Positions 1 to 9,960 of a DNA stretch of 64,000 nt are shown piece after piece. A program made the translations under genes and the position numbers. Every line of letters begins with the position of its first letter. The first letter of the stretch is position 1. The notes beneath the pieces were generated by a model, which worked only from the letters and a program-made list of their open reading frames with translations, ran no database searches and had not been told where the DNA came from. Origin of the DNA: Taxillus chinensis (Eukaryota; Streptophyta; Magnoliopsida; Santalales; Loranthaceae); assembly GCA_023512835.1 (NCBI GenBank), contig CM042085.1:28975812-29039811 (forward strand). Direction: 5' to 3'.

Positions 1-790
1 TTCACACAGAGTAAGAGAGAATGATCGCGGAATAAAAAGCTAAGTTTTTTACTCAAGCGGACTAAGGACAAGAAGACACGGAGTAAGGAATCCGAGTCTT
101 TCATTGATGCGGAGTAAGTAACGACTAGTGTGGAATAAGGACCCAAGTCCTTTATTCGCATGGAGAAGGACAAGAAGATGCGAGTAAGGACTCGAACCGT
201 TTACTCGAGTGAAGTAAGGATGCGCGATACGGAGTAAGCCATCCGGACCTTTTACCCATACGGAGTAAGGAACTCAAGCAGAATAAGGAAGCTTTGATAC
301 GGAGTAAGCCCTCTGAACCTTTCGTTTATACGGAGTAAGGAAGCGCTGACACGGAATAAGGATTCCAGTATTAAACTGATACGGAGTAAGCTACCATTGA
401 CATGAAGTAAGGATCCAAGATTCATTAACACGGAGTAAGGAATCTTACGACAGACGAAGAAGACACTACTTCACTTTATTAGCTTCACATTTAAAGTTAT
501 CAGCTTGCTATATCCTGATGTAAGACAGACTTGTTGAAAATGTAAATCATCCTACACGTGGAACACACGGAGATGTGGACACAGCCTTAAATGAAATTGG
601 GATCACGCGAAGACACTTATTATTCACAGGCCCAAAATTTCGAGCACCACATCTGCAGCACTTAAAGCAAAAGCATTTTCTGAGAAGAACTTCAATGCTA
701 CACAATGCTCGGAAAATCCAGTTCCAACATTGTCTCCTAGGGGTGTCTATATATATTAAACCTTGTATATTTAATTTCACATATGCACGT
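1..790 (+). repeat. E2 5' LTR, first part
   Basis: Left part of the E2 5' LTR, broken at 790 by E1. It matches solo LTR S (38820-40228) at about 39170-39930 and, inverted, the E1 LTRs. Bases 1-450 are an irregular array of the motif cggagtaagga. A TATA-like stretch (tatatata) lies at about 748-756. The LTR resumes at 13648 after the 5-bp duplication. The LTR start is outside the window. Confidence 0.88.
748..756 (+). promoter_or_regulatory. TATA box of E2 LTR
   Basis: tatatata lies about 35 bases before the E1 insertion. The solo LTR has the same element at about 39896-39905, and both E1 LTRs have an inverted tatttata at 1095-1102 and 12674-12681. It is probably the U3 TATA box; the start site cannot be mapped from sequence. 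Confidence 0.55.
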
Positions 791-2061
791 TGATGGTCCC
801 TTGGAGCCTAAAGGGGGGGGGGTGAATAGGCTCTTGTTCAAACTCTTTCCTTTCTCTCAAGACACAAACACTTATCTAGTTTAAGTGATAGAATCACCAT
901 GGAAGATAACCAGATAGTGGAAGTATTTTGTTTTATTATCACAAGATGAATACAACAAAATAGAAGCAAAACTCTCTTACACTCGTTTACAAATGAACTC
1001 ACACACTAGCCAAGTTCTATCTCTAAAGATAATAAAGCTCCTCTTTCTTTTTCTTCTTCTCTTTTCAACTTGTTTAATAATGTATAAGTATGAATATTTA
1101 TACAAAACATTCCTAAGAGACAACCTTGGAACTTGTAGTTCCGGAATGCGTTCCGCACTAACTATCCCTCGGTAATCTCTCTGCCTTGACTGCTGCGGAT
1201 TGTGGAGCTCAAGATCTTGGATTTGAAGAGTATAAGTGTCTTTGTGAGTTCCGAGATACAATTAAGGTTGTGTCCACATATCCGGATGATCCACGTGTAA
1301 GATTCTTCAGGTTCTCAATACATTCGTCTTACATCGGGACACCACGAGCCGATAACTTTAAATGCGGTTTAGTTGGAGCGGTGTCTTCTTGGTCCGGTGT
1401 AATTTTCCTTACTCCGTAGCTAATGAAGCTCGGAACCTTACTCCGTGTCAGTGGTTGCTTACTCCGTATCTATTTAGTACTGGAATCCTTAGTCCGTGTC
1501 AGCGCTTCCTTACTCCGCATGTAAGTTCCTTACTCCGTATGTAAGTTCCTTACTCCGTATGTAAGTTCCTTACTCCGCATGTAAGTTCCTTACTCCGGGC
1601 GAGTCTTGAAAAGTCCGATGACTTATTCCGTGTCGCGCTTTCTTACTCCGCATGTAAGTTCCTTACTCCGTATGTAATTTCCTTACTCCGTATGTAATTT
1701 TCTTACTCCGTATGTAGGTTCCTTACTCCGTATGTAGGTTCCTTACTCCGGGCGAGTAATAAATCCGGATTCCTTACTCCGCATCCTGGTTTCCTTACTC
1801 CGCACTTATCCTTTAAGTTCTTAGTCCGTAGGATTGTTCCTTATTCCGTATGTATTTGTTACTTGGTTATTTACCAAGTGTTTGACGACACTCACTCTTG
1901 TCCGGATCGGGATTATGTATCTTGTCCTTAGCTTTGCTCTCACGAGTGCATCTCTGGATTAGTAACATATCTTCTGCAATGATCAAATAAACACAAAAGA
2001 TCTCGAGATCAAATTACATAAGGCTTTATCAAGATTATCCAAATTCGGGTTTGATCCAACA
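791..2061 (-). repeat. E1 3' LTR
   Basis: Begins tgatggtccc and ends gatccaaca on the + strand, with canonical tg...ca ends. It is almost identical to 12370-13642. The differences are mostly single-base substitutions and indels, such as the length of the G run near 812-822. On the minus strand it holds a TATA-like tataaata (1102-1095) and a tandem array of a 20-bp unit at about 1400-1810. Confidence 0.95.
1400..1810 (-). repeat. Tandem 20-bp array in E1 LTR
   Basis: About 16 copies of ccttactccg, many spaced exactly 20 bases apart with the tail tatgtaagtt or catgtaagtt (for example 1507-1600 and 1643-1745). Two units end in the variant gggcgagt. The unit contains the short inverted repeat ttac...gtaa. 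The same array is at about 12990-13400, and looser versions in the sense orientation are in E2 and solo LTR S. Repeated short palindromic motifs are a known trait of Sirevirus LTRs; the motif sequence here is this family's own. Confidence 0.85.
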
Positions 2062-2074
2062 ATCTCCCCCAATT
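2062..2074 (-). other. E1 polypurine tract
   Basis: On the minus strand attgggggagat immediately precedes the 3' LTR (which starts tgttggatc on that strand). This is the expected plus-strand primer for the element. A further 245 bases (2075-2318) before the extra coding region show no gene. Confidence 0.8.
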
Positions 2075-2318
2075 ATGGATATGCCCAAACCCTTTGTAAT
2101 CTAATCTCGTAAGCAATGCAAAAGAATAACATACGGAATACGCAACACAACCAATTTCATTAATCAGCAACTAAATACAATTCAGCCTTAATACAAGTTT
2201 TTCACTAAGGTACATAAGGCTTACTATACTTGAAGATCATAGTTGCTTGCCTTCTCTTTTAGCTCCATTGTCTGCTTCATCGTAAAGGTGGAGTGTTGGC
2301 TCCAATGTTTGTCCACGG

Positions 2319-4969
2319 TTAAGAATGACTTGATGAAGTGACAGACAAAGGCTCCAGCCTATCTCCATCCGCATTGTGTGTGGCACTTGCTTCTTGCCTC
2401 GGAATGTCGCCTTGAGTTTCTCGGGACGGACGCGGGGGTATGATGCCCAACTCTTCGGATAATCCGGCTTTCTTCACGGCTTGGTCGGCCTGAGACACGA
2501 GGTTCCCATTGATTCTTTCTAACGAAGTGCTCCACAATCCGATGAGAATCAATGAGAATCATCTCGCTTCAATCGAATCATGAAGACAACCATCATGAAA
2601 TGTGGCGACATGATCCGGTACGGAATGAGGATGGTTGAGAGAGTTTTCCATGGCTTGCTATCCTCGGCGAGCCCGTCGATGAAAGATCGAATTAGCTCCA
2701 CACCGGGAAGATAGCCCTCATTCCAACATGGCAGAACTTCAAACAAGTGCCCATCTTCGTAGAGAGATGGAAACGAGCCTCATCTCCATTTTAGCGACTC
2801 TTGAGAAGTTGTCAATGTCTTCTGTAGTAAAGAGTCCTTTCTCCGAACAAAGAGTCCGAATGTCGGCCGGAGAGAAAGGGTACATTTCGGAAATACATCT
2901 TCTCTCGGCAGAAGACGCGAAGATAGGATTTCATTGCCTTGCGCAAGCTTCCATCCGCATCGGACGGGTCAAACTCCGCATAGGATGGGAGGAAGGTATC
3001 ACCATGGATGAGGAGGATGGAGGAGGAGCTGGAGGTGCGAGATGAGCTTGGTTGAGAGAAGCGGCTTCGTTTGGGAATTTGAACTCCCTTGAAGCACCGA
3101 GTGGCAGGCCGCTTCTTGGTCCGAGTTGATGGTTGTGGGGGCGAAGGAGTAGACGGATCGGATGACACTCTCTCCCCCGGTTTGGCGGATCGCCGGGAAG
3201 CAACAGGAGGACGAGCCATCGTATGCGCCGATCCGCGAAGGAAGTAGACGGTGAATGTATGGAGGTGGCGACAAGATCCATTTTCTTTGCTCCATGGAAG
3301 TGGAGGAGTCGGTGAGAGCGGAGAGGAGTTGGGCGCCGAGGGCATCAACTTTGGCAACGATGGTGGAAATTTGGGCGCTTTGAGCGTGGGCATGGCGGTC
3401 CAGCGAGCGGAAAGCACAAGATCGGAGTGGACCGTGCCAAAAGAGGCACGCCCAAGTACTAACTCCGGAGCTTTGGAGGACTCCCCCGCATGAACAGGAG
3501 CAGGAGTGCGGTGGGCGAGGAGTCCGCAGGAGTATCGCAAGCCAGCAGAGCATCCGGAGCATCGGAGGCATCCGGAGCATCGGAGGCATCCGGAGCATTG
3601 GAGGCATCCGGAGCAAGAGACCCGCTTTGACCAGACAAGTCAACCACGGGAATCGCGGCGGCAGGAGAAGAGGGTCCAGCCTTAGCAGGAGAAGGACTCC
3701 GTGTAGCAGGGACCGGGCCGGAGGGTGTAGGGAACGATACATCGGGAATGGCGACCGGCGTAAGAAAGCCTTGGTCCCGGTTCCGGATGATCATGGTCTC
3801 CGGGATTGGGTATTGCGTGTGTAAAACACCCGGAGATCGGTGTCAGGAATGGAGGAGGTGTGGGCTAGGCCGAAACGGAGCCGAGGTCCGTTAAGGTGCC
3901 GGCGGAGAGATGGTCAAGGTAATCTCGGGGTTGAGGTAGAGGAGGCAAAGGGGCTTCCGGAGAAGCAGCCTGGGACATCGGCGGTGGCGACAAGAATACA
4001 GAGATTAACCGCGGTAGCTATAGCGGATGTGGAGGGAGTGGGGACATCGCAGCAGAGGGGGCCGAGGAAACGCTTTAGACGCACCGGGCCGAGAGGGCCC
4101 CGCAACCTCAAATGGTTCGAGACGGACGCTTGGCCGGGAGGCCCGTGAGTGGGAGGGCGCAAAGAACGGACCGAATCCGGGAGGATCGGTGTGCGAACCG
4201 ACCTCGTGGGCTTGGCTGTCGGAGGGGTCACCAACAGAGCCGCCTTGTTGTTCCGGGGCAGGGAGAACGCGGAGAGCTACGGTGGGTCGGCGAGCGGTCA
4301 TGTTCCCGTCCGGCGTAAGGTGGCGAAGGTAATAAGCCGAGGGAAACGAGACAAGCAGCAAATCGGGCGAAATGGTCCGGACCTAGATGCCTTGGAAGAC
4401 AATGCCGAGGATGCACCCGAAGGAATGGTTTTTGGGACCATTCTCAAAGACGAAACGAAATAAGAACATCCCCCAATCCATCCAAGACCTTCAAAAACAC
4501 CGTACATGGCCAGGAGAAGATCGTACGGAACCGAGTCCAGGGTCGATGTGCGAGCCGAGGGCATCGACTTAGAATAGTCGCCATACATCGATAACGACCC
4601 CTGGAAGGATTTCACCTTGTATTCCTTCCCTTTGTTCGTGCAACCCATAGAAGCCGCCATTGGATCGGCATCCGGGCGCCGTGGTTCACCAAGAGGTAGG
4701 TGGAGAGCAGCGCGGAGAACGGCCGGAGTGATGATGATGGATTCACCGCGAACATAAGAGGTTATGGAATCGGTGGTGCGGTGAATCCGTTGGTAATACT
4801 CAAGAATGTCATCGATAAGAAGATCGACGGGATTGGAGACCAGGCCGAGTATGTGCGAGGCTTCAAGAAGAGGGAGAAGCTGGAAAAACCAATCCGGAGG
4901 ATCGGAAACAACATTCCAATCAACTAGATGGCCAGGATTAACGCCGGAAAGAGAGATTCCGGGTGCCAT
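2319..4969 (-). pseudogene. E1 extra coding region between pol and 3' LTR, decayed
   Basis: A coding region of about 2.6 kb in sense orientation that is not part of gag or pol. It starts with ATG at 4969 and runs open for 223 codons to 4298, then shifts frame several times (4361-4005, 3794-3459, 3540-2812, 2746-2549, 2552-2319). The N-terminal third has a globular block with VDLLIDDILEYY, YVRGES and DSVPYDLLLAMYG. The middle is rich in Ser, Pro and Ala and holds an 18-bp minisatellite. A MEQRK segment follows and then a C-terminal block near 2850-2600. E2 has the same protein at 60802-62972. The N-terminal block resembles what plant annotations call a putative plant transposon protein domain; that match is from memory and should be tested. 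Function unknown; the position matches that of env-like genes in some Sireviruses, but I see no convincing membrane segment. Confidence 0.75.
3546..3622 (-). repeat. 18-bp minisatellite inside the E1 extra coding region
   Basis: About four tandem copies of gcatccggagcatcggag, in frame, giving the repeated peptide SDAPDA on the minus strand. The E2 homologue lacks the expansion at the matching place (about 62120-62160), so it arose after the copies separated. Confidence 0.85.
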
Positions 4970-6655
4970 TGCAGATTTGATGGGAAGGAAAAGAGGAAAG
5001 GTGAGGTCTTGACAGGAGAAGGAGCAACGAAAGGTTTAGGGATTTGAAATGAGCAATACTGTGCTTCTTGCAGGAATGATCGTAACATATAAGACCGAGT
5101 CCGCAAATGTCGCGGGTCTAGGAATGTGTGAGTGAGATAGGAACCCGCGCGACATGCTGATGTCATTTGTCTGGATATCGAGGCGTCTCCGAATAAAACG
5201 ATGTCGTGGAGACCGCATGACCAAGTAGAGATTACAACTGGTTGCCATCCAGAGAAGTGTGTGTGCAACCCGAGATATGCATTTAATGAATCATCATTAT
5301 TCCTCCTCAAAAGCATGCGACATATGAGTATACGTGGATTGTCACAATTGGACAATGTCAGGAGTCCGGAGGTAAGAGCCGACACTCATCCGGAGTTAAT
5401 AATATTCGTGAAAGAGTATCCGGATGAATAATAGACCTTGTCCGTCGTAAACGAGTTTGGTGAGAGAGTAGAGTAGATTCCTTTGCGATCAAAAAGTCGA
5501 AGAGAAGAGAAGTACCACAACACTTCAAATCCGAGACTATGGACTGGATTTATCAATACGGTTGCAAAGAAAATCTGAACCGTAGCTAAATAAAGATGTA
5601 CTGAAAATACAAAAGCTTAACAGGCAAGGATTAGTACGGATTAGAGAAGATAATCAGTGAAAAACAACATAATCCGAACTAATAAGAAACAGAACTCATG
5701 CATGGCTAAGAATGTAGTAGACGTATGCAACGTGAAAGTGATCAATATTACTGAATCAGGGCATATGTCAGATAGCAATACACAGGTTCATATAGGTCAA
5801 CATAGCGAAACCGTCTTGCCGAACAACTGGTAGCTAAGATTAATTAAAGAGCATATGATTTGGCTTCATTAGGGTTCATGAGTGAGCAATGATAAAGCGA
5901 ACACATGTCAAAAGAAGGCAGATGATTAGTCGATTAAGATGCATGGTTGAAGAAAGAAAATACATCCAAACATGCCACTTTTCCGATTTAAAACAAGATG
6001 TCCAGTCGGTTCCGAAGTAAAAGTTTAGAGGGGGGAGAATCCGAGACATATTAGGGGTTCATCGCTGCTCCCCGTAGATCATTTAATCCTCTCAATGAAA
6101 AGCTCCCCCTCGGATAGACAGTCGGAAAAAAGGTCATGAGACATATACGGGGGTATTCTCGAATAATATATAAAGCATTTTCTCCCCGTAGATTGTGCAA
6201 TCCTCTCGGTTGACCGTTCCGATTTGTAGTTCAAAGACTGCCTATCTTATTAGAAAACTATACTTGGGCTGATCGATCGCGTTTGAGTATTCATCCACCA
6301 GGCATTCCAAGCTAGCCCATTTCACTTCTTTAACTATGCATGTTAATAGAGTAATCTAAATGAACATGCTTTTGTCATGTGGTGATTAATGGAAGTTAAG
6401 ATCATGAACCCGAAAGAGGTAAATCATATAAACCGTAATTTTGTTAGCTTTAAACGACTTCATCGGAAACGCAAGCATCCTCCCAATGAGGTTGAGATTA
6501 ATATCGAAACATGAAACCGTTAAACAAGAAGTATGATCAGGAATACGATCGGTGAGTTTCTACTACTTTCAGGAAACGTACAATGCATGGTCTCGTGAAT
6601 AAATATACTTGTTGGGTAATTCAAATGAGAAACTATGCAGAGAAGTCAAGCATAC
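4970..6655 (-). other. E1 spacer between pol and the extra coding region
   Basis: Noncoding on present evidence. On the minus strand it begins right after the pol stop and contains gagggggag (6111-6103) and two tacggggag-like tracts (near 6192-6182 and 6076-6067), the repeated purine tracts typical of Sireviruses. From about 5800 down to 5000 it aligns with E2 at 38700-38819 and 40234-40911, which proves that the LTR at 38820-40228 is an insertion. A 153-codon open frame (5385-4924) overlaps the start of the extra coding region in another frame; I do not support it as a gene. Confidence 0.7.
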
Positions 6656-8400
6656 CTAATCGGAAGAGTAGTTCGAAAACCTCGCATCAGGTAGGGGCTT
6701 TGTAAGTATGTCTGCTAATTGATCTTCAGTGGCAACATGTTCCAGTGAAATATGCTTTTTGAGAACATGATCGCGTATGAAGTGATACCTGACCTCAATG
6801 TGCTTCGTCTTAGGATGCATGACAGGATTGTTGCTGATGGCAATTGCACTTGGTGTTGTCACAATAAAGTGGAATAGAGGACATGTCGAATCCGTAGTCA
6901 CAAGTTGACTTTGCATCCAAAGTAGGCGTGCGCAGCAACTTCCTAGTAGCTATATATTCCGCCTCGGCGGTAGAGGTTGATACGGAATTCCGCTTCTTCC
7001 GAACCATGAGATCAATCTATTTCCAAGAAACCGACACGTACCGCTTGTGCTTTTCCTGTCGATGCGACATCCAGCTGAAGTCGGCATCGAGTACCCGGAT
7101 AAGGTGAAGTTGGACTCCTTTGGGTACCGAGTCCCAAATTCATCGTCCCTTTGAGATACCTTAATATCCATTTTACATGAAGCATATGTGACTCCTTGGG
7201 ATTCGCCTGGTATCGTGCACAAATGCAAGTTGCAAACATAATGTCTGGGCGACTTGTTTGTAAGATACAAGCAGGATCCGATCATCCTCTCGTAGTCAGT
7301 CACATTTACCGATATGCCGTCCACATCCGGATCTAACTTGGCACCGACAGGCATGGGAGTTTTGACGGGAGATGAACCTTCCATACCAAACTTCTTAATA
7401 AGATCGCGAGTGTACTTAGCCTCGATTAATGAAGATTCCTTCCTTTGATTGTTTGACTTCAATTCCAAGGAAGTAGGACGGTTCTTCCATCATGCTCATT
7501 TCAAACTTGCCTGTCATCAACTTAGCAAACTCTTCACAAAGCTTCGGACTCGTTGATCCGAAAATGATATCATCCACGTATATTTGTACGATCGAGTGTG
7601 TCCTTTCTCTTTTCGTAGAAATAGGGTGGTGTCTATCTTCCCTTTTTGGAAGTTATGAGCAAGTAGGAATTCGACGAGTGTGTCGTACCAGGCTCTTGGA
7701 GCTTGCTTCAAACCATATAGAGCTTTATGAAGTTTGTAGACAAGATGTCCTGCCTTAGGTTCAATGAAGCCGGGAGGTTGTTCAACATACACCTCCTCTT
7801 GAAGGTCTCCATTCAGGAATGCACTCTTAACGTCCATTTGATAAACTATGAAGTTTTCATATGAAGCATACGCCTGAAACATTCGGATTGCCTCAAGTCT
7901 TGCGACCGGAGCAAAGGTTTCATCATAATCTATTCCTTCTTCTTGACGATATCCTTTGGCTACCAGTCCTGGCTTTGTTCCGGATTACTATTCCATCCGT
8001 ATCAAGCTTGTTCCGGAACACCCATTTAACGCCAATGACTTGCCGAGACTTAGGCCTTGGTACTAAGGTCCACACATTATTTCTCTTAAATTGATTCAGC
8101 TCTTCTTGCATGGCTTCTATCCAATTCGAATCTTGAAGAGCTTCATCTACCACCTTTGGTTCTATTTGAGATAGAAAACACGAGTAAAGACTCATGTTGG
8201 AGGTGGCTGCTCTTGTTCTTACATCAACGGTAGGATCACCAATCACTTGATCCGAGGGATGGTTTCGGGTCCATCTATAATTCATGCATGTGTTGGTTGA
8301 TCTTGAACAATTTGAAGCTCTTCCAGATTGGGTGGTCCAGTTGTATCGACTGGTTGAGCTTCGTCCGGAGTAGATGTTTCGTATTAAGAGGTACGGATGA
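6656..8400 (-). pseudogene. pol: E1 pol: copia reverse transcriptase and RNase H
   Basis: RT copies genomic RNA into cDNA and RNase H removes the RNA. The RT start is seen at 8150-7923 (NNVWTLVPRPKSR, IGVKWVFRNKL), then 7882-7517 carries [20 protein letters not shown] and [13 protein letters not shown]. The catalytic YVDD is encoded at 7579-7568 but in a shifted frame. The connection region follows at 7468-7012, and RNase H at 7007-6656 with STSTAEAEYIA, a CDNT motif and the usual copia ending QLADILTKPLP. At least five frame changes break the gene. YVDD is present here but deleted in E2. Confidence 0.92.
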
Positions 8401-8429
8401 ACTAGTTGGTTCTTCAACACTGTTTCTCC

Positions 8430-9750
8430 CAGTGTTAACTAGTCCGGACGGACTTGAGGGTGCTCCGGAATTTTGTGTATCCGTAGGAGTATGTCCGGAG
8501 CTAAATGGTAGTCCGGAGTCGAGTCATCCGTAGCATCATCCATAAAATTTTGTTGTGTTTCGCTGATGCCACGTGGTTGGTCGGGATATGTAACAGGAAT
8601 ATTCATAAACTTCGAGTAATCGACGTTGTCGTCCATGACCTGCATATTGGAATTTGAAGAACCGACTTTTGACCAAACGAGATTAGCTTCATCAAAGGTC
8701 ACATGGATAGATTCTTCAACTTTAAAAAGTTTTCTATTGAAGACCCGATAAGCCTTGCTATGTAGTGAGTACCCGACAAAAATCACATCATCGATTTTGG
8801 TTCAAATTTATTCCGGTCTCTTTGCCATTGATCAAGATATATAGCAAGTACACCCAAAAGCTCTGAAATGTGAAATTGAAGGTTTTCGTCCTCTCCACAT
8901 CTCATAGGGTGTTTTCATGGTAGATTTATTTATTAGAGTTCCGTTCGAACATAGCGGGCGGTGGACACGACTTCAGCCCATGGACCGAGAGGAAGCGTTG
9001 CCCCTGCTAACATGGATCTACCAGCTTCAACTAAAGTTCGATTCTTGCGCTCGGCTACCCCATTTTGTTGTGGGGTTCGGGAGCAGAGAAGTCATGTTGT
9101 ATGCCCTGTTCAAACAATATGATCTCATTTTTGAAAAATCAAATTCGTACCATGATCACTCCCGATGCATTTAATGCTCGAGTCCTTGTGAGTTGCTTAT
9201 CCAATTGAAGAGATCTACAAGATGTTCAAAAGTTTGATCCTTTGATTTCAGGAACATCACCCATGTGTATCTGGGTGAAATCATCGATAACCACAAGGGT
9301 ATATCTCGCACCGGCTAGTGATGAAACAGATATAGGACCACAGAGGTCCATATGAAGAAGTTGTAGAGGAGCAGTTATTGAGTTAACCGATTTGCTCTTA
9401 AAGCCGTGTTTGGTCTCGTTTACCAAGTTGGCATTCTCGACAGAGAGTGTCTCTGGAGAACTTGAGTTTGGGTAGACCAGGTGACAAGATCAAGTGACGC
9501 TAATTTAGACAAAGTCTTGAAGTTTAAATGTGCGCATCGCTTGTGCCATAACCAACTATCTTCATCTCGTTGCTTTCGTGAGGAAGCATACAGGGTCGAA
9601 GAATTATTTCTTAAGACCACCGAGTATATGTCCCCATCTCTTGATCCGGATAGCTTAACATCTCCGGATAAGTTTTCTCTTCTTGTCCTGGTGTTGGACA
9701 AAAAGGAAATAGTAAATCCTTTGTCACATAGCTTATCGACACTTAGCAAA
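8430..9750 (-). pseudogene. pol: E1 pol: GAG-pre-integrase and integrase
   Basis: Integrase joins the cDNA to target DNA. The zinc-binding N-terminal region is at 9749-9420 (LSGSRDGDIYSVV, WLWHKRCAHLNF). The catalytic core begins at 9426-9226 with LLHMDLCGP and YTLVVIDDFT, holding the first Asp. The third catalytic residue, the Glu of NGVAER, is encoded at 9052-9050. The C-terminal part at 8786-8439 has HSKAYRVFNRK. Frameshifts near 9425 and between 9226 and 8786 disrupt the chain. Confidence 0.9.
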
Positions 9751-9879
9751 TTATGCTTTAAACCTTCGACTAGTGCAACTTTAGTGATTGATACACGGCC
9801 GTTAGTTAAAGTGCCATACCCGACAGCCTTACCTTTGTGTTGTCGCCATATAAAACGGATGGACCTTGTTTATCATTAA

Positions 9880-9960
9880 CTTCTACAAGCAAGTCCGATC
9901 ACCCGTCATATGTCCTGGAGCATCCACTATCAAGGATCCACTTGCTTTTATTGATCTTTA
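9880..9960 (-). pseudogene. pol: E1 pol: aspartic protease active site
   Basis: The minus strand encodes WILDSGCS with the catalytic Asp-Ser-Gly at 9937-9929. A frameshift immediately after it destroys the conserved continuation, which is intact in E2 at 16244-16290. In copia elements the protease lies between gag and integrase, as here. Confidence 0.8.

Noticed and set aside
1400..1860. Regularly spaced short repeats that could suggest a CRISPR-like array
   Set aside because: The spacers are themselves repeats (catgtaagtt/tatgtaagtt), the array lies inside both LTRs of a plant retrotransposon, and no cas-like gene exists.
2728..3045. Plus-strand frames opposite the extra coding region (2728-3045, 3840-4463)
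   Set aside because: Antisense shadows of a GC-rich coding strand; not conserved in E2.
4924..5385. 153-codon minus-strand frame before the extra coding region
   Set aside because: No similarity to a known family; the E2 homologue is broken throughout and overlaps the better-supported ATG at 4969 in another frame.
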